Positions 29,007 to 41,273 of a DNA stretch of 64,000 nt are shown piece by piece. Each line of letters begins with the position of its first letter. The first letter of the stretch is position 1. Position numbers and translations under genes: made by a program. The notes below the pieces were generated by a model. It made no database searches. It saw nothing but the letters and a program-made list of their open reading frames with translations, and was not told the DNA's origin. This stretch comes from Xiphias gladius (Eukaryota; Chordata; Actinopteri; Istiophoriformes; Xiphiidae), in contig NC_053413.1 of assembly GCF_016859285.1 (NCBI RefSeq), forward strand, positions 20,490,939 through 20,554,938, written 5' to 3'.

Positions 29007-29815
29007 CTGACAGAGAGGAGATAAAACAACATTTATAGACAAGTGACAGAAGGATTACGTGATTTCTGTGTGATGTGGATAAGCTTCCCAATAACTAGAT
29101 ATGTAAAGAGCGCAGGTGGCTCACAGAGATAGCATACTGTTGTTGCAGGATGAAGAAAAGCCGAGAGCAATGAAAAGAAACAAGTTTATTTGACATCATG
29201 ACAGCTACATAGTGGTGTTATCACCATCATCATCACAGAAAAAAAGCAAGAATCCCAGGCTGCCAGTTTTGTTGATGAACGCCGCTCAGTTGAGCCATGT
29301 GAAGCCAAAGGAAAGTGGATGTGTCTCCTGGAGGTTATAGTGGTTCTTTGGAGAGCCTCATGAACTATGAGGTGCTAACTGAATGCAGGTTATTGTGAAA
29401 CATTAAAACCTGTTCTTTAAACAACCGAGTTAGGTACTAAGTGTTCTGTCTGAACCCCAGCAACCTTTTCACACGACACCTTATCTCAGACCAGACAAGG
29501 AAGTAAGAAAATAACATTTATCTTACACTCTGAGAGGAGAGAGTTCATGTCGTCTGCTGAGCGGATTTTCCGATGAGGACCACCCATCTGCTGGGACACC
29601 GCTGCTGATTCTGCTGAGGATGACGGTAATGATGAAGATGAGGTTCTGGATGTTGATTCTGATGATGAAGACGGACTTGATGATGATGTAGATGTGCATG
29701 GATATTTTGTCTTAGGTTTGAACTGTCCAATAGTGGCCATGTTTCTAATGAGGAGGATGGACAGGGCTGCAGCAAAGAGCATGAAGGCAAAAGTAGCACC
29801 TTTCCATAACTTCAT
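28561..29815 (-). CDS. nrtn: Neurturin-type GDNF-family ligand, two coding exons
   Basis: Secreted cystine-knot growth factor that signals through GFRalpha2/RET in neurons (family knowledge). Segments 29815-29527 and 29006-28561 give 244 residues. Start MKLWKGATFAFMLFAAALSI is a hydrophobic signal like that of mammalian NRTN, with AAG before the ATG. Residues 41-70 are mostly Ser/Thr. Basic sites RKRRKRRK (119-126) and RRTKR (136-140) precede a mature chain of about 104 residues with seven cysteines: PCSLRELELTVSELGLGY, SDETVLLRYCSGKC, PCCRPTAFE and SFLDNKSRYHTI, ending CGCV. LGLGYxSDETV and SRYHT favour neurturin over artemin. The paralogue ARTN, which neighbours PTPRF in human, is the alternative. 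Confidence 0.9.
29527..29815 (-). CDS. nrtn: Neurturin coding exon 1: signal peptide and Ser-rich prodomain
   Basis: ATG at 29815 downwards, ending after one base of a split codon (..SLLSE) with donor GTAAGA. An in-frame ATG lies at 29896, but a splice-like acceptor (TCTCTCGACAG) follows it and conservation begins at MKLWK, so the shorter start is preferred. The Ser-rich part is coded by an imperfect TCA/TCC trinucleotide run at about 29605-29697. Confidence 0.87.
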
Positions 29816-32800
29816 CTTAGAACACGGAGGAGCATTGAAACTCTGTCGAGAGAGGCAAAACGCATAAACGTCAAACAGTGTTCCAACAGTACACATTCAG
29901 TCATGTAAACCATTTTCTAAACTTGTCACATTAAAGCAAGGAGAACAATGCCATAGTTGTCATCTTCTGTGCCATCGTGTGTCAGTGACCTTTGCATAAA
30001 TCCACTTCTTTCAGCTGAGGTTTTCTCTAACAGGGCTTTCATTTTGCCGTTTCTGATTCTGCTGTCAGCTCATTTTCACTCTAAGTGGGTTCATGATCTG
30101 TGAGCTCGACATCACCTGCTGACACCTGAGTATGCAGTGTGTTTTTCAAGTTGTATCACAGTAGCCTGAGGGCCAAAAAAACATTGCTGCAAATTTTTTA
30201 TTTAAACTGAAGGCACGCTGAATGAGTTGTGCAAGCCCCTTTCCCATGAAACCTCTTAAGTTTGCATATTATATCATATATTAAATACCTGATGTGAATG
30301 AGAATTTAAGCTTCTTTTCTTGATTTCTGACGAAAAAAACCCCTTTTCTGTAGAAGAAGTGTTCTTACAATATCCTTTTAAAGGGGGGAAAATCCATCGC
30401 TTCCTTTACAGGAATCTCTTAGCCACACCTGTTTCCAATGCTATGCATGATGAGGCCTCAGTGAACATGTGTGCTTGTACATCCCTTTATCTTCCCTTTA
30501 TCAGCCCCTCCCTTTCAATCGAGACTGCAACACAGCAGTCACAAAACTTGAGTTGGAGGACTTATATCTTATGTTTCCTCTTTCCTTATTGTCATTCCAC
30601 AGGTATTTGGGAAGTTTTACAAGATAATGTCTTTGCATTTTTCATATCATGTCACCAGTGAGCAAAACATTTCCCTAGAGTCGGAAATGGTAATACTGGC
30701 AGCGACTAACAGCAAATCCAGACCAGTGTTACAAAGCGTTTTGCCAGACTGGATTCTATAGCGTACACATACAGACTGCTTGGATTGTTTACAGTGGGAC
30801 AAAATGTCACATATCTTTGTCCAGTTTATCATAGAAAAGGAAAATCTGAAATGGCTCATTTCTGGAAGTTTGCACTTTCAGCATGTGGGCTGCTCCTGGA
30901 GATCACATTAAACATATTAAACAGTTTGTGAGTCAAAAAAAAGTAACAAGTAGGAACATTTTGGTTTTCTTGTGGAATTTAACTTTTTGCAGTGAAGTAA
31001 GTAAAACAAAAAAGAAGAACTAAAGGCAAATTCAGACAATGCTCCGCTGCGTCTGAGTGTTTTTGGACACAGCAGAGGGAAAAATACAAAGAAGCTGCAC
31101 ACATCAGCTGCAGTGGTATAAACAGCGTATAAACAGGTATAACCAGTCCTATCAGTCAAAGCTTGACTCATCACTCATAATCCCATATGGGTTTGACATG
31201 GTAAGCAGCCTCTGCACAATGAAGGGGTAGAACGGTATTCATTTAAAAGTCAAACATTTCAGCTAACAAACTCATTTGACACAGTCTATGTAAATCAAAC
31301 ATGGAACCGCGGCTCCTAGAGACTGTTACTCAATGCCCGGCTATACGTCTAAAGTTTATTTCTCACTGTTTAATGGCAGGACATGATAGATAGAAGCCTT
31401 GATGGAAAGTTTCATTTAGTTTCTGCTGGTTCAACACCAACTCTTACCACCCAAATCTTACTGCTGCTGCTCTAACTGTGACTTCTCAATTTAAAAAGAG
31501 CCAGGTAGTTACGATGTATGGCAAAGGGTGAAATCATTGTTTTCTTGTGCTATTAATAGATCGGTTTGGGACAATTACTCATCCTTCTAGTTAGTTGTTT
31601 CACATGGCCGCGATACATCAATGTCCTCAGCCTGTTAGCTCTGTGGCTCATCTTGATAAAACAATTAGCTAAAAGAGATGAGTCCTCGGTGTCTCAGTCG
31701 CTGACACTGGACAAAGACTGGTCATTAAACACTGATCTCATGTCCCTGAAGACACTTTGATTGTCATAATTGCTCCACTCAGAAACACATTAGTTCCATC
31801 TGCAGTCGATTGGCACCAATAAAAATGCCAAGGAGTATTCTGCAGCTTGTTCAGATGGTCACGGATGATTAATCGGCACAGACATTTAATATCTACCACT
31901 GGGCCCTGCTGTCATGGACATAAATATACAGATATTGATAGGGGAAAGGAGCACTGGTGTTGTTTTTAGGAGAACGATGGAAAGACATGAATGACGAGTC
32001 TGCGTCCTGCAAGGACAAATGCTGCTGTTTTCCAGCAAACAGAGAAGAGCAACAACACAGATGATATAGTGGAACCCCAGAGGACTCTCCAGCAGAAGGA
32101 AAATCCATCCTCAGACAGAGACATAAAATTGCAGATGAGTCGCAAAGACAACTCAAACACCTCCCAGACAGCCGCAACATGTCTGGCCCTCACAAAGCAT
32201 CGCCGCTGATGTGCCCATTCTTTCTCCTGTGCGCAGAGATAAGGCCGGTCAAACGTGTGAGGCCCAAAACAAACGGAGAAAGTCACCGATTCACGAGGAG
32301 AAAAGGCACTCAAGTTTCACGCATGGAAGTCCTCATTTGGGTGCTTTGTTTGTAGTGAGAGGGGGAGTGAATATGAGGTATGTAAGAAATAGCACACCTG
32401 ATGTTTGCTGTATGCCATATGTCACCTGAAGCGCTAACAACAGAGTGAAAACAGTCTCAGAGGATCATTAGTGCGTGAGGCAAACCATGAAAGTGAACTG
32501 CTTAGCCAAGAATTCCGAAGTCTGACAAAGCCATTCTTGACACATTATGCATTCTCAAATGCATGGATCGTACAGTTGGAGCCCAATCCTCAACCCTCAA
32601 CCGAGCTCTTGTCGTGACTCAAAGATCGCATTATTTCAAATGACACAATAAAATTGATGTTTTCCAAGGAATAATTGGGTCAGTGGCCATGGCACTGCTA
32701 AGCTGGTGCTAATGTAATTACAGTCGCATGGCACTCGTGTCCCCCCCTCCCTCCCATGCCAGAAGGAGACACTCAACAGAATGCCACAGCCTATGGAAGC

Positions 32801-33732
32801 TGAACTACAGATCTGTCAAAATGGGGATAAGGGGCGTCTGTGGTTAACCCTTTTGAATGAAGCCGACAGGCGGGGGGGGGGGGCTTCTTGCCAGCTAGCT
32901 TGGAACTCGACCAGTGTGACGTGATTACAGCGACACGATCACAGAAAGGCGTGAATGAAGAGCTTCTTTGTGCAGATACCAACTCTTATGTGCCACTACT
33001 AAAGTAGCATTTGTTCCTGTGCATTCCCTAAATACAGCCTGTTCTGTCTCACTCTCTCTTCCTCACTGTGACTCACACATACCATAAACACACACATGCA
33101 GCACTTGCGTGGCTTCACTTTTCCCAAAGGATATGATACGGGCTTGTGGAGAAATCGAGACAAAGTCCAGCCCTCCATTGTTGTCCAGACACCCACTTAA
33201 CTTCCAGGGCGCATACACACACTCAGCAGCACCATCACATAACACTAGATAATCCATCTTACATAATACTGCTGCTTCTTGATATCTACAAATGTCCGTA
33301 GGTCTAACCATTGTTTATTTACCACTGCGCAACCTGAGGCCTCTACCTAAAGAACATGAATATCACACTGTGTGTTTCAGCTCAGCTCCACCCATGTGAC
33401 CAGCCGTCTCTGTGCTACTCTGAACACACCCAATAAATACCTGCACTGAAAAGATAACAGGAGCATAACAAACAGTGGGAAAGGCACCTACTGCGTTGTT
33501 GCAAGGAAACAACATGCTTTAGGGAGTCCTAGAGAGGCCTTGTCTTGTCTTTTCCCTCTTAAGTGAGCACCAGGAGGCCTGGGGACAGCTAGAGAGTGCT
33601 TGGGTAGGTAATAGGGACATATTCCAAAGATCAGGGCGGGATTAGCACTAAAGCCTGCCGGCTTTATCTGCAGTCACGTGGGGTAACACCTGGCTGCAGT
33701 GTTGGTGGCAGAGCCCAGGCCTTGCCTTGCGC

Positions 33733-33791
<59 letters not shown>

Positions 33792-36700
33792 TTGTGTTAA
33801 TCCATCAGACACCTCTAACTCAGGGGATAGCATGCAGGGACCACTGAGAGAACACCAGCAGGCACTTCTTTTTCTCCGTCTAAAACCTGTCCAGCGTTCA
33901 GTCAGAAGACTGAAGAAGACAAGTGACAAGCTCTGTGAGTAAGATCTGGTCTGTTGGCACCAGGGTGGGCCAAAAGGCTGTATAATAAAGTGGATGTTCT
34001 GAGCCAGGATTGGATGTTCTAAATCCAGCCTTGGTTCTAATGCAACTGAAAAAGGCTTAGGTTAGACTGTGCCGTAATTTTGCTGGGCAGCCACCTCAGT
34101 TGGCACTGGCTCTGTCAATCAGTAACCAGAGGACAATTAAAACAAGCCTGTTCCCTGTTTGCAAGAATGCTGCTGTTCATTATTGAGAGGAAAGAAGGGA
34201 AAAACATCTGCAATGCAATTCTGTAATGCCAGAAAAATAGCGATAATTTTTACAACCGTTCTACAAATTCCAAAATTCCTGCATTCTTTTACTGGACGTA
34301 GGTAAGTGGCTTAAGGAGCTTCAGTTTTATTTTGGAAGGCCTACTATCATTTCTCACAGATTGATACAGATTAATCCAGTGACCCAACAGCCTAGCAGGA
34401 AATCTTACAACTTCAACCTGTTGCTGTTAGGATGGCGTTAATGAGGTGCGAGGGGAAGATACGCTCATAGATGCACATTTGACACGTCTCCCAGTTTGTC
34501 TGCCCTTTGCTATTACGGGAGGAGTTGAGTTAAGACTTGACGGGGATACGTCACCTTCCCTCATCATTTTTGTGCAAGCTGGGAGTAAGATTGATGTTGT
34601 CTTGGCGGCTTTCTAAAGAAGAGTCTGTGAGCTGCTATTCTGGCTGCTAATCTGTCTATGCCGGATCCTCTTTTAACACAACAGCATCGGCTCTAAACCC
34701 ATGTTAAACATGTCAATGTTGCTGTTACAAAAGGCTGACTTTGAATGACGCTGAATACCACTTTCAAGTATGACCCACGCGAGCAAGCACAAGCAAGTAC
34801 TAACGTCTGAGATATGATGACATTTCACATCTTTAAAAGCACATGCTTTCTTCAGACTAAAAGAAATCTTCTTTTTTTTGTGTGCACCATGAATATTTGA
34901 TCAAAAATCTAGCAGAAAAAAAACAAAAACAAAACTGCTGCTGAGACAAAGAGGAGTGGTACATTAGTTCAGATTCCCCTTCGGTTTCCTCCATTTATGA
35001 CCAGCTTTGGCAGGTTATGAAAGTTGAACGGCTCACTTGACTCCAGGCTTAACCTCTATCCGGAGTCTCGGGGCTCCGCTAGATACAGTGTAATCTCTAC
35101 ATATGATATGGGCTTAGTGAGAAAGGGATCATCCCTTCAGTAGAATGCCCACGGTGAGTATCATCAAGTTTCTCTCAGAGTACCTCCATTATATTTTTAG
35201 ATAACAAGTTTGGCTATTTTATCCCAATCTTGTTAATTATTTAAACTATTATAGGTGCAGCTCTGCGACAAAAAATAAATCGCTGAAATGATAAATAGGG
35301 AGAAATTGAATAGATAATTAGCGGAAATCACTATTTCTTATGATCTCTGAGTAGTGCTCTAACCGTTGGGGAAGGAAAGCCGGAGAGTAGTTGGAGAGCA
35401 ATTACACATGTTAATGAGGCAAACCACCACATTGGATAAGTGACACGGAAGGAAAATAAATGTCTGTGTGGTGGAAGGTGAAAGGAAATTCTGCAAGAAA
35501 GTTATAATAATAATTTCCCAACATAGTAGCATGCCCCTTGTAATCAGTGGTAATCACTTTGCAGACATTTCGTGACAGGCTGCTGTGTGCTACTGACATG
35601 TGGTTCCTGCAAGGGCTGCTTGTTGATAGAGATAATCCAACGTGTGTTTTCTGCCACTCAAGCACTTGGTGAGGCATCCCTGTCAGTGGCACCCAACGCC
35701 GTCCCCATAAGCCGCTGGCTTAAACTAACAAAAGAAGATGTGGTGTCCTTACCGTTCGGCCGGCTAATCCAGACTTAGCTGCGTGGCGTCGTCTTCAGCT
35801 GACCTCCACGGGCAAGTGCTGGCTAGGTAAGTCCATCATCATCACAGGCGAGGCGCGAGGCAAGGAATTCTGCTTATTCCCCTGAAAAGCATCACAACCT
35901 CCTGTGCCTGCAAATAAGGGAGGTGTCCTGACTTGATTCAGGTCCAGGCTGTGTTATTTTTTTATCATATTTGCACGTCCATAGAACTCTTTTAGGTTGC
36001 ATGGATCAATATCAACATTCCTCCGAATGTAAGCGTGGGCTTCATGGCTTCATGGCAGGTTGATCCATTCAAAAAAAGAGGAGCGATGGCTGTTTAGAGA
36101 AGCCCCTAACTTGGCAGCTGGTTCCCGTCAGAACACCCCTGTCATCATCCTTCTCCACACGGAGCTCTCGGTCCCCTTCTCGCACACACTTGAGCCTGAA
36201 ACAGAGGAACAGGGCAAAACTGAGGTGCAGTGCCATGTCATGATCAGATCTTACAGATGGCTTAACTTTTATTCCATCTGTTATGTAACTCACTCTCCCT
36301 CAGAACATTTGATCTGCATACAAAAGCGGTGTCGGAAAGAGAATCCACATCTCTACTTACCCTGTTTGCAGCAGCGGGTTTCTCTTCAGCTCCAGAGAGG
36401 GGAACTCTGTGGGTCGAGAAGATGGGTTAGGGTGAGGAGGGAGAGCGTGGTTACCGTAAGTGGAGCAGAGAGCTTCTCTGATGCCTCTGCCTGCCTCCCC
36501 CCTCAACTTTTGCTCCTCCTCCTCCATAGTTGTGCTTGTGGGCCGAGTCGGATTACTCCTGACATGATAATCTCCCTGGCTCTCGCTCCAGGACCACTAA
36601 AGGATGCTTTGGCCTGAGCAACGGCTTACATTTACCTTCTGCCGCAACAGAGTCTGCCATCTTAAGCGGGAGATTGGTAATAGCCTCAATTGGGCAGATC

Positions 36701-38921
36701 GGTCTGCTAAAGTAAGTGTTTTCCAATCTTTTAGGGAGAATTAAGAAAGTTCACAATTGGTTTAAATGGTGCTAAAACAACATTAACCCCAGTTTAATAG
36801 AATTATCACAGCAGAGGTATTTCATGATGATTCAATCTACAGTTGGCTGGAGATAAAACCGCGGGTGTTGGTGTTTAGGATCCCACATTCACATCTCCTC
36901 CAATACAAACCAGTATTTTAGCCCTTGAGCCTCGAGCGCCAAATGAGGAGCAGATGGCTGTGCCTTTGGAAGGTATCAGGCACTCCAGACTGCAATCTAA
37001 ACAAATACCCCATCCATGGAGGAAATGTGTCAGGTGTGTGGGGTCAGGCGGATATAAACAGAGGCCGACCAGTTTGGAGATCAGTGAAGTGATGCACGAG
37101 GGCGGAGAAATGAGGGAGCTACACGAAGCTGTACAGGTGCTGTTGTGGAAGCATAAACCAGTCAAATAAATTCACAGGTAATGCTGTTGATTCAAACAGA
37201 ACTGATGGGTCAGAGGTGTGTCTGGAGCCAAACATGTTGAAATAAAGCAGCAATCTCTATGCTCGAGCAATGAAGTCCACGTTACAACCGGAAACAAATT
37301 ATTTGCTAAAAAATATCTCATTCTAACACCATGAGTCATTCTGATATCCTTCTGCCAAATTATACACAAATCACGCTGTACAGAGCTTTAACAGTGAGGT
37401 GGGGCTGTGGCAAACTCTCTAGGAGTTAAAATTCCTTCAGTGTTGACTGAGAGAAAAAGGGAAAAAGCAACGGGATCTTTACCCAAGCTTGGTCTCGTAC
37501 AAGCAATGTGTGGTGATGGATCTAAGAGAGTAAGTTATTATCTAAGTGACCTGAAGTGCAGATTTCACGTAAAGTCTGACGAAAAGCCGACACAAAATCG
37601 CCTCAGCGCTGACCTGAAGAAAAACACCGGGCCACAAATCAAGAGGAGACTTGTGCTCTTTTTTCAAGCTGAGAATATTTTGGTGACGGACAGCAGGTGC
37701 ACAGTCATCTGGATCCCCTCCCTAAAAAACTGCTAAAAAGCAAAACAGAATTATTACAACTAACTTGTTTGACACAAACCTCAATTATTCACCAGAGGAG
37801 CCTGAGTAAATACATAATGACTTCCAGTTAGCAGGGGATATGGTGCTTTTCTAGCCTTGAAAAGGAACATTCCTACTCTATACATATTGTTCACAGATGT
37901 GTTTAGTTTTCATAGACCAACCTCTGCTGTGATAAAATCCCAACAGCTGTTAATTGCTAAATCAAAACAGAGACAATAGAGCGAAACATTTGATCCGTGT
38001 AGAATGCAAAGTCTCTCTCAACAGCTAAGATTACATTAGTCAGGCAGACAGTCTGACATTCAGCATATACAAGAGAAAAGAAAACAATAAAGTGTGTTTC
38101 CAGTTTGAATATGATAGCATCCCATACACATAGCATTGAATCTTTTCCAGTGGGCGTGGATGAGTGAAGAAACACATTTTGTTTAGTTTTGGGCAAGATT
38201 TTAAGGAAGCCCTCAATCAGTAACACTATAAACACTCCATTCCACTTGAGGTGTCATTAGAAAGGCTGGAAATAAGGCACAAATGCAGCTACTACGCTCG
38301 TCTTGCACAAGATGTGGTTTGATGATTGGACAAGTAGCCTTCAGCCAAATGTCATCTCAGCGAGTGGAAAACTGCTTTTTGGAGAACCAAAATCTAAACA
38401 CGCATTTGTGAAAAAGATGCGGTGGGACAATGGGAGCTTTTCTCCGAGCGTTACATGTTGAAAGACAACACCTCTTTCTTTGAGAAAGTGGTAACAAGGT
38501 AAATCTATCCTGGCTGAAGAACAAATATACATTGCAATTTGCAGTTGTGAGCAGACGAGCTGAGGCCCCAGGGGGGGCAGAGGCCACTTGGGTTTCCAAA
38601 GACGCATATGTAGATTCAGAGAGACTTTTACTTCAGTCATTACAAGATGCAGCACCAACGCACAGTTTTTGTTACAATTTGTACCTTCAGCTAATATGTA
38701 TTGTAGTCCATCAACATGCGTTGCAGCGCATTTACTTCCTACACGACTACGGCGTGACAAGTACAACAAACTGAGAGTGCAGAATATCACATTTGTGAAC
38801 ACAGCTAAATGCTGCCCCCATCTGCCAGTGGTTCACAACTACATGTCACCACAATAAACAACCTCTCACCGACAGAGACACCAAAACTTAAATAGCTTTT
38901 GTTATTTAATGCAATGAAAAT
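29816..38921. other. Intergenic region between neurturin and the LARP6-type gene
   Basis: About 9 kb on the upstream side of the neurturin coding start. 29816-29900 probably holds a 5' UTR exon border. No further gene recognised; the longer open frames (for example 36060-36617 plus) have no family resemblance. A long GT microsatellite sits at 33734-33787. Regulatory elements are likely but cannot be shown from one sequence. Confidence 0.45.
33734..33787. repeat. (GT)n microsatellite
   Basis: About 27 GT units, nearly uninterrupted. Confidence 0.97.
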
Positions 38922-38927
38922 TTTATT
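38922..38927 (-). terminator. Poly(A) signal of larp6b
   Basis: AATAAA on the minus strand about 70 bases after the stop codon. Confidence 0.55.
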
Positions 38928-38997
38928 TTCTTCGTCAGGTTTTACTTTTTTGTAATATGTTGTTGCTCCATAAATCTGCCAATCAGCACAGGCTGTA

Positions 38998-39975
38998 CTA
39001 CTCCGCCCAGGTGAGAATTTGAACTCGTCTTTCTTCGATCCGCTGCAGCGACTTCCCTCCGCCCTGAAACCCTGTGGTGCCATCAGGGCCGAAGGGCTGA
39101 CGCAGCACTCTTTGCATCAAGTAGAGCACATTCGGGTGTACAGGCGCTTCGGGGTTTAATGCAATAGCTTCAAATTTGCGCCTCATCACCCAGGGGCTCC
39201 GAGAACTCTCCTTATCAAAGTCTCCGGAGCACCAGGTCATTCTACTGTACCTCTCATTCAAACCAGAGAAGGACTGGCCCTTGCAGCTGGTGGAGATCTG
39301 CTCAAAGGTTTTTTGAACGGAGTTGTTCAAAGTATTTTGGGGCAGACGTGTGTCTGGAGTCTTGTCGGAGACCGTAGCTGGTGAAGAGGGTTCCTCCTGG
39401 ACTGAATCTTCTGAGGTTTCACTCGGATTTTCCTGGGACAGCGCGTTCTCAGGTTGGTCCTTATTTTTTTCTTCTGAGGATTCGTCCTTGCCGACGCGAT
39501 GCATTGACTGGAATCCCAAAGGCACCACACACATGCCCTTCCCATTGGACTTCTCCTCTTCTGCCTTCAGGACATTGTAGGCCTTACGAACTGCATCTAA
39601 ACTATCGAACTTGACCACTGCACACAAATGTTGGCCAAGCGCTTTGTGACGTGTGGCGTAGCACCGCAGTTCCTTAGGCAGCTCTTTGCCAGGATGCAGG
39701 ATCCAGACCGACGTGACAACACCGTGAGCGCTAAACCTTTGGAGGATTCTCTCTGAAAGTGAAGGTCGCTCCAGGCCTTGGGCTGCTCCGTCCTCTCTGG
39801 TTTGGTCCTCAGATATGTTCCAGGCAAGGAGGAGCTTGCTGGTGGGGGAACAGAGCAGCCACTTGGGAAGTGGTGCTATCCGCCTCACTTTCGTGCGCTC
39901 ATCATTCACTTCCAGAAGGTCTGAGTACTCCGCTGCTGCTAGAGTCATGTACCAGTTTGTGGTCAGGGCCTTTAT
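38998..39975 (-). CDS. larp6b: larp6b exon 3, rest of La motif, RRM and SUZ-C tail
   Basis: Acceptor TTTTTCACAG; starts IKALTTNWYMTLAAAEYSDL and KVRRIAPLP, which completes the La motif, followed by the RRM and the Ser/Glu-rich linker, and ends LTWAE with a stop at 39000-38998. One large 3' exon is usual for LARP6 genes. Confidence 0.92.
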   Translation of the reverse strand: MKALTTNWYMTLAAAEYSDLLEVNDERTKVRRIAPLPKWLLCSPTSKLLLAWNISEDQTREDGAAQGLERPSLSERILQRFSAHGVVTSVWILHPGKELPKELRCYATRHKALGQHLCAVVKFDSLDAVRKAYNVLKAEEEKSNGKGMCVVPLGFQSMHRVGKDESSEEKNKDQPENALSQENPSETSEDSVQEEPSSPATVSDKTPDTRLPQNTLNNSVQKTFEQISTSCKGQSFSGLNERYSRMTWCSGDFDKESSRSPWVMRRKFEAIALNPEAPVHPNVLYLMQRVLRQPFGPDGTTGFQGGGKSLQRIEERRVQILTWAE

Positions 39976-40396
39976 CTGTGAAAAACAGTGGCAAACTTAA
40001 CTTTGTTTGCGTTTCACTGTATTGTTTTTATTCAAATGGTTGGAATGTAAACACCACAGAGAGCACTCACAATCTTGCAAAAACCAAATAATTTTTTTTT
40101 TTTTTTTTTTTTTACCTTTTTCAAACAAGTGAGGAGCTTGAGACTCACGTAGCCCTGCTTGTTCTTCTGCACGTGTTTCAGCAGGAAGCCGTCCTGTGCC
40201 AGCTGACGGTCGGAGAACAAATCTTCCAAATGGGCTTTAATGTTGAAGAAGAGCACCTCACGTTGACGCTCTTCCTCATCTTGGGCAGATTGTGAATCAT
40301 CTCTACAAGAAGGCGTGACTCATCATCATGATATGCTGCAGTGTAGATTAGTCAACCATATGTTTTCTAATTTCCTTACCCAGTTGGATTGCTCAT
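38998..40396 (-). CDS. larp6b: La-related protein 6 type (larp6b), complete, three exons
   Basis: LARP6 proteins bind RNA stem-loops (collagen mRNA for mammalian LARP6) through a La motif plus RRM (family knowledge). Exons 40396-40380, 40302-40116 and 39975-38998 give 393 residues from MSNPTG to LTWAE; human LARP6 is 491. La motif about 24-95 (LFSDRQLAQDGFLLKHV, NKQGYVSLKLLTCLKK), RRM about 114-225 (SKLLLAWN, VVTSVWILHPGKELP, CAVVKF), a low-complexity acidic linker, and a SUZ-C-like tail starting SPWVMRRK at 328 with GPDGTTGFQGGGKS. Aligned with La and LARP6, the contact positions Q, Y/F and Y of the first La-motif helix are H30, D33 and L34 here. Fish have larp6a and larp6b; b is chosen because of divergence and location, so the letter is uncertain. 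Confidence 0.88.
40116..40302 (-). CDS. larp6b: larp6b exon 2, first half of La motif
   Basis: Acceptor CTTCTTGTAG; encodes DDSQSAQDEEERQREVLFFN onward to LLTCLKK. The donor is GTAAAA, leading straight into a run of about 20 A (40092-40113), a weak donor without G at +5. Confidence 0.9.
40380..40396 (-). CDS. larp6b: larp6b exon 1 (17 coding bases)
   Basis: ATGAGCAATCCAACTGG, then donor GTAAGG. It codes MSNPT plus two bases of Gly. It is short, but phase and donor fit exon 2 exactly, and no ATG lies earlier in exon 2's frame. Confidence 0.75.
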
Positions 40397-40984
40397 GGTG
40401 TCTCCTGAGGTTAGCAACAAGAGGTCACTAGCTGCAGTTTTGTTTGGGCTGTTTCTTAGTATAGTCAGGACAAGTATTAAGGAAAAAGAAGCAGGCTGGA
40501 TACGAGCTGGCGGTAAACAATGCACCTGGACACAGTTCATACAACCACAGTGATGTCAGTTGGTTCTGTGGGATCCAAAACAAAATTGTAAGATGCTCCC
40601 ACCAAAATTCCATAATACACAATGCTACGGCTACCACTAACAAAAACTTGCATTCAAAACAAAGTTACTCTTGTGTCATGTAAACAAACTATTACCTTCA
40701 ATGAACAGAACACACTGCTAAAATTAAGGCCCACTCTGCACGACAGAAATAACCCCGGTGAGTCAGTATTATTATCATAACACAAAAGAACAACAATGTC
40801 ATTATGGGTGTGAATTTCGGTGAACTGTAATATTGTTGGACTCCCAAATACACAAGTAATAGCAGCACTAAAGTATAAAACAGCACTAGTGGTTAAAGTT
40901 GGCTAAAATCATCTTTGGTTTTTCTACAGTCGTAGTCTAAGGCTCAAAAACTCAACAAATCTGCTTCATTTGATTTACAGTAGT

Positions 40985-40998
40985 GTCTCCATGGCAAC
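40985..40998. promoter_or_regulatory. X-box-like motif 1
   Basis: GTCTCCATGGCAAC closely matches the RFX-family X-box (GTNRCC then RGYAAC, no spacer). It lies about 590 bases upstream of the larp6b start codon. Function is inferred from the motif only. Confidence 0.4.
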
Positions 40999-41259
40999 AT
41001 AAGCCAACAGCCCAACAACTGTCATAAAGGTTTTGTGCATGAAATCACCCCCTCGTTGACTCATTTCTATGAGTTTATGCTATAGTGAGCAGTAAATTGA
41101 GGATTCGGACGATTATGAATCATTACTATTTTGCGTCATCGCCGACAGATGCAGTGTTGCGAGACTGTCATTTTTTTTAATCCACAAAAGGAGATACATT
41201 GCATGGGTAGTTATTTTGGACACAGCTAATCTGTTCCATCAGGATTGTGTGGATGTGGC

Positions 41260-41273
41260 GTCTCCATGGCAAC
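41260..41273. promoter_or_regulatory. X-box-like motif 2
   Basis: The same 14 bases, GTCTCCATGGCAAC, recur 275 bases from the first. Similar flanking bases (CAACCCAACC against CAGCCCAACA) suggest a local duplication. A GC box (CCCCGCCCAC) follows near 41378-41388. Confidence 0.4.

Noticed and set aside
28561..29815. Assignment of the growth factor to artemin
   Set aside because: Linkage to PTPRF suggested ARTN, but LGLGYxSDETV, SRYHT and the N-terminal signal match neurturin better. CSG and CGC alone are artemin-like.
36060..36617. 185-codon plus-strand frame
   Set aside because: No recognisable domain, no splice or promoter context, and composition like the surrounding non-coding DNA.
39323..39614. 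Plus-strand frames of about 80 codons
   Set aside because: Antisense shadows of larp6b exon 3.
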